Assembly: GCA_026702755.1 (NCBI GenBank)
Contig: JAPPBX010000100.1
Span: forward strand, 1-35,267
Reading direction: 5' to 3'
DNA: 35,267 nucleotides
DNA from: Candidatus Poribacteria bacterium
GTDB taxonomy: Bacteria; Poribacteria; WGA-4E; WGA-3G
The number at the start of each line of letters is the position of its first letter. The stretch's first letter is position 1. A program made the position numbers and the translations under genes. This document shows positions 24,663 through 31,722 of this stretch, in pieces. Under the pieces are notes generated by a model that was given only the letters and a program-made list of their open reading frames with translations, ran no database searches and was not told where the DNA came from.

Positions 24663-25430
24663 CTAACGCCACGCTTTGACACTTGCCCAAGTGGTTGCGA
24701 GTTTATCCGCGGGATCTACAGGCAAAGCAGTTAGGTCTTCCATGCTCCGCGCAATATCGTCTTCCGACAAAGCGCGATCCCATACCGTTACCTCATCAAT
24801 GATCCCATTGAACTTTTGTCCGGTCGCGCCCCACGAGCCGATCATCGTATCGCCTGCCGTTCCAAGGTACTCAATCCCAGCTTTGCCTGCGTCCTCTACC
24901 ACAGATTTACCGTCAATGTAAATCTGTCGGGATTTGCCTTTTACATCCAGCCAGAACGTGATATGTGCCCATTTGTCGGCTTTGACTGCAGCAGGTGCGT
25001 CAAGGTCATTGGCATAAAACCCCATGCGAACGGTGCCACTATTGTAGATACGATAGTGCAAGCTTGTATTCTGCGCGTTGACCTGTGTTTGTGTGAAAAC
25101 ACACTGCTGGTCTGCACCACTGAGTGCTGGCTTAACCCACATCGTCACTGTAAAACTCTTTTCGTTGAGTTCAATATATGGAGCTTTGACCTCTCCCGCT
25201 TGACCAAATTCCATGGCTTTTCCGAATTTACCATCAACCCAATCCCCATCACCGACGAGTTCTGCGTCGTTTCCGTGTGGGGAAAGATCTTCCATCGCTT
25301 TTCCCTTGCCTTCGTTAAAAGAAAGGTAGAGCAGCAGCTCCTTATCCTTTAGATCCAACGCTGTCGCATTGAAGGGTATCAGCACCAATCCAGCGAAAAT
25401 CAGAAAGGACAGTCCTATTCGATACATCAT
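24663..25430 (-). CDS. Secreted LamG-domain protein with C-terminal tag
   Basis: A 255-residue protein with a signal peptide of about 24 residues ending near NATA. It has one LamG/concanavalin-A-like jellyroll: LLLYLSFNEGKGKAMEDLSPHGNDAEL at the start, VTMWVKP in the middle, and IYIDGKSV and GIIDEVTVWDRALSEDDI at the end. The C-terminus, PADKLATTWASVKAWR, is nearly the same as in the LamG protein at 2303-3121 and the secreted protein at 29406-30134. The two LamG proteins are related over their whole length but clearly diverged. The start has GAGGAGG eight bases upstream; two ATG codons in a row are possible. A strong promoter is seen at 25494-25522. Probably extracellular or surface-bound, perhaps glycan-binding. 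Confidence 0.85.
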   Translation of the reverse strand: MMYRIGLSFLIFAGLVLIPFNATALDLKDKELLLYLSFNEGKGKAMEDLSPHGNDAELVGDGDWVDGKFGKAMEFGQAGEVKAPYIELNEKSFTVTMWVKPALSGADQQCVFTQTQVNAQNTSLHYRIYNSGTVRMGFYANDLDAPAAVKADKWAHITFWLDVKGKSRQIYIDGKSVVEDAGKAGIEYLGTAGDTMIGSWGATGQKFNGIIDEVTVWDRALSEDDIARSMEDLTALPVDPADKLATTWASVKAWR

Positions 25431-25493
25431 GATAAACTACCTCCTCTAAGGTAGATGTAAGTGATGTTCTTTTAGCTAATTTCATACCTACTT

Positions 25494-25522
25494 AGAATAA
25501 CACAAAAATTCGGGAATGTCAA
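25494..25522 (-). promoter_or_regulatory. Promoter for LamG gene
   Basis: On the minus strand a perfect TTGACA (25522-25517) is followed after 17 bp by TATTCT (25499-25494). The leader to the start codon is about 60 bases. Confidence 0.65.
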
Positions 25523-25585
25523 GATTTTGTGACCATCCAAAGTGTTTCTGCCTAAAAGACTTGTGGATAATGCGTTCATAAATCA

Positions 25586-26473
25586 TCAATTCGACGCGAA
25601 CAGGCGATTCCAGTCGTGATGAGACTTCGCAATGCTCTCAGGGTTTACCCGACTCCGAGCGACAAAACCCGGAACGGAGGCACGACCTGTGGGCAAACCG
25701 ATTTGACTGTAGCGCGTATCAACACTCCAACGGACGGTGTTGGAGCGGTTCGGAAGACCACGATGCACAACCCGTTCACTCGTTAGTAAGACATCCCCTC
25801 CATCCAGTTCAGCGGTGACGATGTCACCGGGCGGTAATTCCACATCGCTAATTCCCCTGCCGCCGGTGTGCCCGGGTGTTGGATCCTGATAGTTGTGGTC
25901 AATCAGATTGAAAAGATGTGAACCTCGGATAACTTGCATGCACCCATTCTCTTCAGTCGCCTGAATGAGCGGGAGCCAGACATTCACCACCAATGTTTCA
26001 CCGGCTTCTTCCGGGATGAGATACGCCAAGTCCTGATGCCACGGGATGACCGTAACATCTTGGTTCGGCAGCTTGGCACGGTAATTAAACTGTGGATGTG
26101 CCAAAATCTCATCACCAATAAGAGATGCGACGACATCAAGGAGCGTAGGTGCCGTTCGGAGCGTGAACATTCCGGCGGTCCGAATCTTCTGGTCGCGGAA
26201 ATAGTTGCTCCAAATCCAGTCCGGATCGGAACAGGCACTTGATACCATCCCCAATCTCTTGTCAAAAGGTTCATCATCATAAGTGTCCGACGGATCAAGG
26301 ATCCCGTGTTTGACTGCTGCCTGCGTTCCATCATCAACCTTTTGCGCCAATTCATCAATCAAAGGTTGAAGTGCCTCGTTTGGCAGTACATTTCGGACAA
26401 ATAGGAAGCCGTCATCATGAAATTGCTGCTTCTGCTGCGCTGTGAGTCCGATCTGATCATGTTGTCCAGACAT
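25586..26473 (-). CDS. Phytanoyl-CoA dioxygenase (PhyH) family protein
   Basis: A 295-residue non-haem iron, 2-oxoglutarate oxygenase. The iron ligands are His146-x-Asp148 (PWHQDLAYL) and His237 (SERVVHRG), with Arg248 (NTVRWSVD) as the probable 2-oxoglutarate contact. ENGCMQVIRGSHLF (175-188) is the typical PhyH strand-turn. It follows the Gfo/Idh/MocA gene at 26494-27555 by 20 bases and is surely cotranscribed with it, so an oxidation and a dehydrogenation step may act in the same pathway. The N-terminal HDDGFLFVRNVLP is also typical of the family. The natural substrate is unknown. The ribosome binding site is ATGGAGAAG, 8 bases before the ATG. Confidence 0.92.
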   Translation of the reverse strand: MSGQHDQIGLTAQQKQQFHDDGFLFVRNVLPNEALQPLIDELAQKVDDGTQAAVKHGILDPSDTYDDEPFDKRLGMVSSACSDPDWIWSNYFRDQKIRTAGMFTLRTAPTLLDVVASLIGDEILAHPQFNYRAKLPNQDVTVIPWHQDLAYLIPEEAGETLVVNVWLPLIQATEENGCMQVIRGSHLFNLIDHNYQDPTPGHTGGRGISDVELPPGDIVTAELDGGDVLLTSERVVHRGLPNRSNTVRWSVDTRYSQIGLPTGRASVPGFVARSRVNPESIAKSHHDWNRLFASN

Positions 26474-26493
26474 TACTACTTCTCCATTTTGAA

Positions 26494-27555
26494 CTATGAA
26501 ATTGGCGGAATCGCAACGGCACTGCCAATTTCGCTGGATTTCATTGATGCATCGAGCATCTGCATCAACATCACCGCCTCTGAACCGGGATTGAGGGGTT
26601 CATCTCCCTCCCGAATCGCTCGGATGAATTCTTGTGCCTGAAGCGTTATATCATCTGCCTTTTGTGGTGCCGGTTTCATAGGTTTGACCTTAACACCGTC
26701 CGGTGTTCCAACCAGTATTTTCCCATTTTCCAGCCCTGCTTTCGTGCCGTAAAGATGGAACTCCTGAACCTCGCTTTTGACCAAATCGCTCCCTTTTGCT
26801 GGAGCATGCCGGTTTGTAGTATTCAGCGAAAATGCAACAGCAAAATGCAGGGTGCATCCATTCTCAAACCGTACAAATCCACACGCGGCATCATCTGCGG
26901 TATAGGTCTGCTCAGGGGGTGCGAGATGGGAGAAGTTGCAATATAACCCAGCCATTGCCTCTGTAGGACGGGGGCACCCCATCATAAACCAGACGTTGTC
27001 AATGGCGTGGATACCGAGATCAAGTAGCACCCCGCCACCCTTTGCTTTATCGTGTCGCCATCCGCGGGCAGAACACCAGCGTGTACGTATCCACCGAGTT
27101 TCAGCATAGTATACGTCGCCGAGTTCTCCTGCTTGTACCAGTCTACGTCCTTCCGTCAACTGTGCTGTGAACCGAGATTGCCGAACAAACATATAGACCA
27201 AGCCTTTGCTTGCGGCAAGTTGCGTGACGGGTATTAACTCCGCTGCATCGTTTGAGGGAGGTTTCTCACAGAGCACATGCATCCCGCGCTCCACCGCTTC
27301 CAGTGAAACGGGAGCGTGCATCCATGTCGGAAGCCCAATGCAGACAGCGTCTAAATCACACGCGTCGAACATCTGCTTGTAATCATCAAAAACGCGGACA
27401 CCTTTAATGTCGCCCAAGACCCTTTTCCGACGGTCGGCATCCGGGTCTGCCAAAGCGACGAGTTGGACATTCGGTTCTCCGTTGAGAATCACAGTTGTGC
27501 TGCTGATCGTTCCGCCGACACCAATGATTCCAACTTTAACTGCATCTTTCTTCAT
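26494..27555 (-). CDS. Gfo/Idh/MocA family oxidoreductase
   Basis: A 353-residue NAD(P)-dependent oxidoreductase. The Rossmann loop is IIGVGGTISS (10-19), although the classical GxGxxG ends in I rather than G or A. The catalytic-lysine motif CEKP is at 96-99 and LLDLGIHAIDNV carries the conserved C-domain Asp and His. Members oxidise sugars, inositols and amino sugars. The gene is first of a two-gene unit with the PhyH gene. It is clearly different from the Gfo-type genes at 22221 and 23500, so it is not a recent duplicate. ATGGAGG precedes the ATG by about seven bases, and here the upstream ATG is out of frame. Confidence 0.92.
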   Translation of the reverse strand: MKKDAVKVGIIGVGGTISSTTVILNGEPNVQLVALADPDADRRKRVLGDIKGVRVFDDYKQMFDACDLDAVCIGLPTWMHAPVSLEAVERGMHVLCEKPPSNDAAELIPVTQLAASKGLVYMFVRQSRFTAQLTEGRRLVQAGELGDVYYAETRWIRTRWCSARGWRHDKAKGGGVLLDLGIHAIDNVWFMMGCPRPTEAMAGLYCNFSHLAPPEQTYTADDAACGFVRFENGCTLHFAVAFSLNTTNRHAPAKGSDLVKSEVQEFHLYGTKAGLENGKILVGTPDGVKVKPMKPAPQKADDITLQAQEFIRAIREGDEPLNPGSEAVMLMQMLDASMKSSEIGSAVAIPPIS

Positions 27556-27901
27556 TCACACCCTCCATTTCCGTAAACCTGCTTTGAACAAACCGTGGGA
27601 GTGACCTCTAAATTGCAACTTACCACTAAATTAGAGTCATTCAGTTAATAGGAACAATCTCTGTGTCTTCAAGAATCTCCTATAGGATCAACTTCCAGAT
27701 CGCGATTTATTCCATAGAATCGTCAGAAACTCAAAACTACACTGCCCGAGATAAATGCCGACAATATAAATTGAACTTGACAAATACAGAAAAGAAAAAG
27801 GCAGGCATTTTCCTGCCTTTTGGCTGTATCAAGCCGACTGATTCTTAGACCTCAAATTATCTAAGGGAAAACCTTTTTGAGCGAGACAGAAAGGTTTAAA
27901 A
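27556..27901. other. Intergenic region with minus-strand terminator
   Basis: A 346-base A+T-rich gap between two leftward genes. It holds the terminator at 27796-27821 and a short match (AGAGTCATTCAGTT at 27633-27646) to the beginning of the dispersed repeat at 104-195. No further gene is recognisable. Confidence 0.45.
27796..27821 (-). terminator. Rho-independent terminator
   Basis: AAAAGGCAGG (27796-27805) pairs perfectly with CCTGCCTTTT (27812-27821) around a six-base loop. On the minus strand the stem is followed by TTTTTCTTTTC, so it terminates the small GIY-YIG-like gene, which ends 80 bases upstream. Confidence 0.85.
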
Positions 27902-28213
27902 TTAAGGAGTCCCACCTCTCTGCTTCTTTTCCCATTCCTTAGCACCTTCTCGCGTGGTACGCCTTCCAACTTGCTGAATATGAACGTCATTTCCGAGGTT
28001 CCGCTGGTGCTCTCTTTCACGCCGATCTATGTCGTTAGTAATCCCGCTACGGATAACTTTGTTACCACGCTTCAGGTGATATTTATACGTATCACGTTTG
28101 GGTTCTATAGGGACTCCTCTAGCCTCAAAAACCTTCTTTACTGCCCGTTCAACCTCAGACTTTGAGAGTTGTCCACGTTTGGGTGGGTATTTGACAATTC
28201 TTTGTTTTGACAT
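27902..28213 (-). CDS. Small GIY-YIG-like domain protein
   Basis: A 103-residue basic protein. The N-terminal 35 residues are Lys-rich (KRGQLSKSEVERAVKKVFEARG). Then YKYHLKRGNKVIRSGITNDIDRREREHQRN (about 43-72) resembles the first half of a GIY-YIG fold, with the SGITNDI strand-loop and the conserved RR-x-EH helix. The domain is short and I cannot see the full catalytic Tyr-Tyr-Arg-Glu set, so a minimal nuclease or a degenerate DNA-binding relative are both possible. The ATG at 28213 is 8 bases after GGAGG; the in-frame ATG at 28228 belongs to the ATGGAGG motif. It lies downstream of the possible conflict-system gene at 28395-29027, in the same direction. Confidence 0.65.
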   Translation of the reverse strand: MSKQRIVKYPPKRGQLSKSEVERAVKKVFEARGVPIEPKRDTYKYHLKRGNKVIRSGITNDIDRREREHQRNLGNDVHIQQVGRRTTREGAKEWEKKQRGGTP

Positions 28214-28244
28214 TCTAATTACCTCCATTGAGTATGTTACAATT

Positions 28245-28394
28245 ACGTGAGTTTGATAATAAAATGTGAGTTCGCTCTAAACATTTTTCATAGGTAAAAA
28301 AAGCGGTATTATTGTAGCATAAACTGTTAGTTTGTGCCGTTTTGCCAAAACTAACAGAGGAGGCTACGGGTGAAAACTTTTTTCAAACTCACGT
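28245..28394. repeat. 150-bp segment with 12-bp terminal inverted repeats
   Basis: ACGTGAGTTTGA (28245-28256) and its exact inverse TCAAACTCACGT (28383-28394) bound a 150-bp non-coding segment between two leftward genes. The right end abuts the stop codon of the 28395-29027 gene. An internal hairpin is at 28324-28357. It could be a small non-autonomous element or a chance pair. Confidence 0.4.
28324..28357 (-). terminator. Hairpin terminator after the 210-residue protein gene
   Basis: CTGTTAGTTT (28324-28333) and AAACTAACAG (28348-28357) make a perfect 10-bp stem with a 14-base loop, about 40 bases after the minus-strand stop codon. Only TTTA follows it on that strand. Confidence 0.5.
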
Positions 28395-29027
28395 TTACAA
28401 TTCGTAGCTTGGATGAAGACTCAGCCATCCAGCAACAACGAGAATATAATTATTGAAATCCTCAAGGTCTTCAACTTCTAGACGAAGTTCTTGAGCGACT
28501 TGAGGTAAATCGTTCAAAAAACTCTGGTAACGTCTCCAAATAATGCTTCCACCTGGAATGGTCCGACGCCCTGATGCGGTACTAAGCCAATCCCGAACAA
28601 TCCTTACAACTTTTTCAGAACTGTCATTATGAGCAGGAACGTCCTGACCAGCAATATCCGAAATAAATTTTTGATGCCGATGTAGTTCTCTATCCATTAC
28701 AAGGCATTTTTTTTTTTTCTGTTTTCTTCCACCGAATCTTTTCGCCCCGAAGAAAATTCCCAACTCTAAGGGCATATTAAACCGAGGAAGACGCAAAGTT
28801 TCGTCTAATTCCGTTCTGGATATGTCATGAATACCATAACGGCAGTCCTCAATGATGTTATAAATCTTATCAATGCGAACTTGACTTGCGTCCCCTTCCT
28901 CAAGTGCACAGCGGGCAACAAAACCACAATCATGCACGGCAAATATTATCGCATCAAGCAAACGCTTGTAAGCTATGTCAAATGGACAATTGACAAAAAC
29001 ATTATCATTATAACGAGTTAATTTCAT
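28395..29027 (-). CDS. Possible TIR/deoxyribosyltransferase-like conflict protein
   Basis: A 210-residue soluble protein that I recognise as a widespread uncharacterised bacterial family. Conserved blocks are VFVNCPFDIAYKRLLDAI (10-27), a GFVARCALEEGD block with VRIDKIYNII, CRYGIHDISRTELDE (63-77), PRFNMPLELGIFFGAKRFG (80-98) and PGGSIIWRRYQSF. The pattern of an N-terminal strand with NCPFD, the central HDIS and a late MPLELG glutamate recalls nucleoside deoxyribosyltransferase and TIR-like nucleotide-hydrolysing effectors. This is a fold-level guess without proof. A poly-Lys stretch (KKKK, encoded by a 9-base run of identical nucleotides) is a likely frameshift-prone spot. The ribosome binding site is TAGGAG, about four bases before the ATG. 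No partner gene is visible except the small GIY-YIG-like gene downstream. Confidence 0.6.
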   Translation of the reverse strand: MKLTRYNDNVFVNCPFDIAYKRLLDAIIFAVHDCGFVARCALEEGDASQVRIDKIYNIIEDCRYGIHDISRTELDETLRLPRFNMPLELGIFFGAKRFGGRKQKKKKCLVMDRELHRHQKFISDIAGQDVPAHNDSSEKVVRIVRDWLSTASGRRTIPGGSIIWRRYQSFLNDLPQVAQELRLEVEDLEDFNNYILVVAGWLSLHPSYEL

Positions 29028-29140
29028 GAACTCCTACTCAATTTCACCCATCTAGAAGTTTTTTCAAAAACAATTTCAGAATGTTCTCCTTAAGTATACC
29101 ATAAATTCTATGAATCATCAATCTTTTCAAAAACCGTCCA

Positions 29141-29229
29141 GGGACATTCAATTTTCCTGAGAAATGCATCAAGTCCGCTGATAAGAGGATTTAGAGGGTT
29201 AATATCAACCAGAAAACCGAAAACTAAAT
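29141..29229 (+). repeat. Dispersed intergenic repeat, copy B
   Basis: Aligns with 104-195 in the same orientation over about 90 bp. Its last 20 bases (AACCAGAAAACCGAAAACTA) also resemble 6244-6262 (AACTGATAACCGAAAACTA), so the tail is found in a third place. Confidence 0.7.
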
Positions 29230-29254
29230 GCCCCTAACCGCCGAATCAAAGTGC

Positions 29255-29281
29255 TTGACTTGTCTTGTGTCTTCCTATAGA
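29255..29281 (+). promoter_or_regulatory. Candidate promoter
   Basis: TTGACT (29255-29260) and TATAGA (29276-29281) are only 15 bp apart, shorter than the usual 16-18, so this assignment is weak. Confidence 0.3.
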
Positions 29282-29405
29282 GTATATCTAAGCCTAATTT
29301 GAAATCCAATCAAATTCCTTGGGAGGATCTGCCACACGCTTAGAGTGTTGCCTGCAGATGCCCCACACTCCTAAACTCTAATCCAAAAGGAGGATAATTA
29401 TTCTC

Positions 29406-30134
29406 ATGTATCGCCACTTTTTCTTAACGATTTTCGCGCTACTTTTCGCTGTAGGTTTTGTTATCGCTGAGGGTGAAAAACTGGTACTCGTTGGCTCCGG
29501 TGAACCCGATCCGAAGGATGCTCCACTGATAGAGCACCTCGAAGAGTGGGGTTACGTCGTTGAACCCCATCAGCACTTGGCGAAACATCCTGTCAATCTC
29601 GCAGATATTGATCTCGTCTTTATTTCAGAATCAACCTCCAGTGGCAACATCTTGGACGCTTACAAAAACTCAACCGTCCCGGTGGTCAATGCCGAGACGT
29701 GGACTTATGATGATATGGGATTTGCTGCGGACGGCACATTCAACTCTGATGCGGGTGATGATCTCACCATCGTTGATACTGAGCATCCGATAACCGAAGG
29801 CTTCAAGGGCGACATCACAGTCAGCAAACCCGCGATAGCACTCATGACGTGCAGCGGTTTTGAAGGTGATATTGATATATTAGCCGTGCGCGCTGACAAC
29901 GACGATCTCGTCGCCATCTCTGTCTATGAAAAAGGTGCGAAAACGATTAAAGGCTCTACGAAAGCGATACATGTTAACATCTGGCCCCACTCCACAGGTT
30001 GGGAGCAGGTAACAGACGATGGTTGGGAACTCATCCACCGTTCAATTCTCTATGCCTTAGGTCAGATTCCGTTTGACGTTGCGCCACAGGACAAACTCGC
30101 TGTTACTTGGGGACAGATTAAAGCCGTTCGTTAA
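29406..30134 (+). CDS. Secreted protein with C-terminal tag (ThuA-like fold possible)
   Basis: A 242-residue protein with a signal peptide of about 21 residues ending near VIAEG. The remainder alternates beta strands and helices: KLVLVGSGEPDP, VDLADIDLVFISEST, VPVVNAETWTYDDMGF, HPITEGFKG and ALGQ near the end. This is reminiscent of ThuA/class-I amidotransferase-like domains, where proteins of this lineage often bind or act on sugars. No catalytic triad is evident, so this is a weak structural guess. The last 16 residues, PQDKLAVTWGQIKAVR, match those of the two LamG proteins in this window, although the rest of the protein is unrelated to them. AGGAGG is 12 bases before the ATG, slightly long. 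Confidence 0.7.
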   Translation: MYRHFFLTIFALLFAVGFVIAEGEKLVLVGSGEPDPKDAPLIEHLEEWGYVVEPHQHLAKHPVNLADIDLVFISESTSSGNILDAYKNSTVPVVNAETWTYDDMGFAADGTFNSDAGDDLTIVDTEHPITEGFKGDITVSKPAIALMTCSGFEGDIDILAVRADNDDLVAISVYEKGAKTIKGSTKAIHVNIWPHSTGWEQVTDDGWELIHRSILYALGQIPFDVAPQDKLAVTWGQIKAVR

Positions 30135-30163
30135 CTCCCAGTGGCAGGACTGTCAACTCTACT

Positions 30164-30895
30164 TCACAACAGAGATGCCGACCCAGTGTCCAGAAACACT
30201 GTACAATCTGCGTGTGTCTGTAAGATAGAGGCTGGGTGCATCGGTGTTATTTCGCCGTGTAAGCAATTCCGAACCGCCTCCGCTTTCCGTTCATCCGGCA
30301 CAGTGCAAATAATCGCCTGCGCCTTCATGATTTGGCGGATGGACATTGAAATCGCTTGGGTCGGCACCGCGTCAAGCCCAGTGAACCAGCCTTCACCTAC
30401 CTGCTGTAGACGGCATGCCTCATCTAATTCAACGAGGATGTAAGGATCCTCTGTTTCAAAATCTGCCGGTGGATCGTTGAAGGCGAGGTGTCCATTCTCG
30501 CCGATGCCTACAAATGCGACATCAATCTGATGTTGCGAGATAATCCGATTGAGTCGATCACATTCGGCTTGCGGTTCGTCCGCTTCACCGTTCAGGAAAT
30601 GTACCGTTCCGGGACGCACAATGTCCACGAGGCGTTCCCGCAGATATTTGCGAAAACTTGCGGGATGCGTCTCAGGGATGCCGATGTATTCATCCAGATG
30701 GAACATCGTCGTGTTGTCCCAGTCAATCGTTTCATCTGCGGTGAGTGCAGCAAGGAAGTCAAATTGTGATGCACCCGTAGCGACAATAAAACTCGCACTT
30801 CCATTTGCATCAAGTGCCTCGCGCAGCTTTGTGCTGGCGACGTGTGCCGCCGCTTCGCTCGTTTCTCGTTTGGTGGTTGCTTTAAAAATATTCAT
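30164..30895 (-). CDS. nagB: Glucosamine-6-phosphate deaminase
   Basis: A 243-residue cytosolic enzyme that converts glucosamine 6-phosphate to fructose 6-phosphate and ammonia, feeding amino sugars into glycolysis. Motifs include VATGASQ (38-44), FHLDEYIG (65-72, catalytic Asp68), [13 protein letters not shown] (130-142), [15 protein letters not shown] and [11 protein letters not shown]. The length is somewhat below the 266 residues of E. coli NagB, which lacks nothing obvious here except the allosteric tail. The ATG at 30895 overlaps the stop codon of the MOSC gene as ATGA, which implies translational coupling. A longer form from a TTG at 30928 would lie inside the MOSC gene. NagB fits with the other sugar-processing genes in this window. 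No NagA gene is present. Confidence 0.92.
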   Translation of the reverse strand: MNIFKATTKRETSEAAAHVASTKLREALDANGSASFIVATGASQFDFLAALTADETIDWDNTTMFHLDEYIGIPETHPASFRKYLRERLVDIVRPGTVHFLNGEADEPQAECDRLNRIISQHQIDVAFVGIGENGHLAFNDPPADFETEDPYILVELDEACRLQQVGEGWFTGLDAVPTQAISMSIRQIMKAQAIICTVPDERKAEAVRNCLHGEITPMHPASILQTHADCTVFLDTGSASLL

Positions 30896-31533
30896 CCGTT
30901 TAGTATTTTCGTGAAATCCCGTTTCCAACTCGGTGAGAGGGCGGGTAGTTTTCTGGCTTGCGCGATTTTCTCATGATTGTCCCTATCAAAATAACGGAGA
31001 TTGACGATCTCCGTGACACTCATCGGTTCCGGTGCGGCCTTAATGCGCGCAATCGCATCGCCAGCGGTGATTTCGCCTTCTTCAAGCACCCGAAAATAGA
31101 AGCCTACGCGCCTACTTTCTAAAAACTGTTTGGGGAACTCCGGTAGTCCCATCTTGTATGCAAGCTTAAAGCACGGCACACGCGGTTGCGTAATCTGTAA
31201 CTTCACCGTTGAACCTATTTGAAAAACATCGCCTATATGAACAGACGCTTCCAGTAAACCCTCAACGGTGAGATTTTCGCCGAACTGTCCGTACGTCAAG
31301 TCGTCTCTTTGTAATTCCTGCTGCCAATGGGCGTAATGCTCAATCGGATATCCGTAAATGGCTTTATAGGTACCACCATGCACCCGCAGATCGCCTTGTC
31401 CATCACCGTCAATGTTCTTCTCTCTGAGCATGACAGTGCCTGACACCGGTTCCTTGAAAATACCGGTTTGGATAGTCTTACCGCCATATTGAATAGGCTT
31501 CGGTTTTGAAACATTTATGGATAAGAGTTTCAT
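30892..31533 (-). CDS. MOSC domain protein (YiiM-like)
   Basis: A 213-residue protein of the MOSC (molybdenum cofactor sulfurase C-terminal) family, close to E. coli YiiM in layout. [25 protein letters not shown] opens it. [25 protein letters not shown] (about 43-67), [13 protein letters not shown] (81-93) and IGDVFQIG lead to the predicted Moco-binding cysteine in QPRVPCFKL (about 120-128). A helical C-terminal tail follows, as in YiiM. YiiM reduces N-hydroxylated bases; the present protein could do the same or another molybdenum-dependent reduction. It shares a transcript with nagB through the ATGA overlap, an unexpected partnership without an obvious metabolic link. There is no clear ribosome binding site before the ATG. 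Confidence 0.88.
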   Translation of the reverse strand: MKLLSINVSKPKPIQYGGKTIQTGIFKEPVSGTVMLREKNIDGDGQGDLRVHGGTYKAIYGYPIEHYAHWQQELQRDDLTYGQFGENLTVEGLLEASVHIGDVFQIGSTVKLQITQPRVPCFKLAYKMGLPEFPKQFLESRRVGFYFRVLEEGEITAGDAIARIKAAPEPMSVTEIVNLRYFDRDNHEKIAQARKLPALSPSWKRDFTKILNG

Positions 31534-31563
31534 GATACGCTTTAGTATACTGCTTCTTCCGAG

Positions 31564-31722
31564 TTATGTCAAGCGAAACATTTAGAAGCATCGCGATATA
31601 TTTTTCATATTTTTTTCTCGTCATGCAACCTTTGGCTCTTTAAAACGCGTCATTAATAGTAACAGCAGTGCGGTGGTCGCGCGTTAAAACCGTGCAGCTG
31701 TATCCTACGTAGGAGAAATTTG
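31564..31722 (+). promoter_or_regulatory. Conserved leader of the sigma-propeller gene, copy 1
   Basis: This 159-base upstream region aligns with 35076-35236, upstream of the second copy. Conservation is weak at first and almost complete from 31646 (CGTCATTAATAGTAACAGCAGT) onward, including GTCGCGCGTTAAAA and the ribosome binding site. GTAAC and GCGTT are spaced as in ECF-type promoters, so autoregulation by the sigma factor is possible. TCCTACGTAGGA (31703-31714), a 12-base palindrome, overlaps the AGGAG ribosome binding site. Confidence 0.5.

Larger units (their letters stand above)
29028..29405. other. Intergenic region with repeat copy B and candidate promoter
   Basis: A 378-base gap between divergent genes. 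It contains the second copy of the dispersed repeat (29141-29229), a possible promoter (29255-29281) and an approximately 125-base leader for the tagged secreted protein. Confidence 0.5.
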
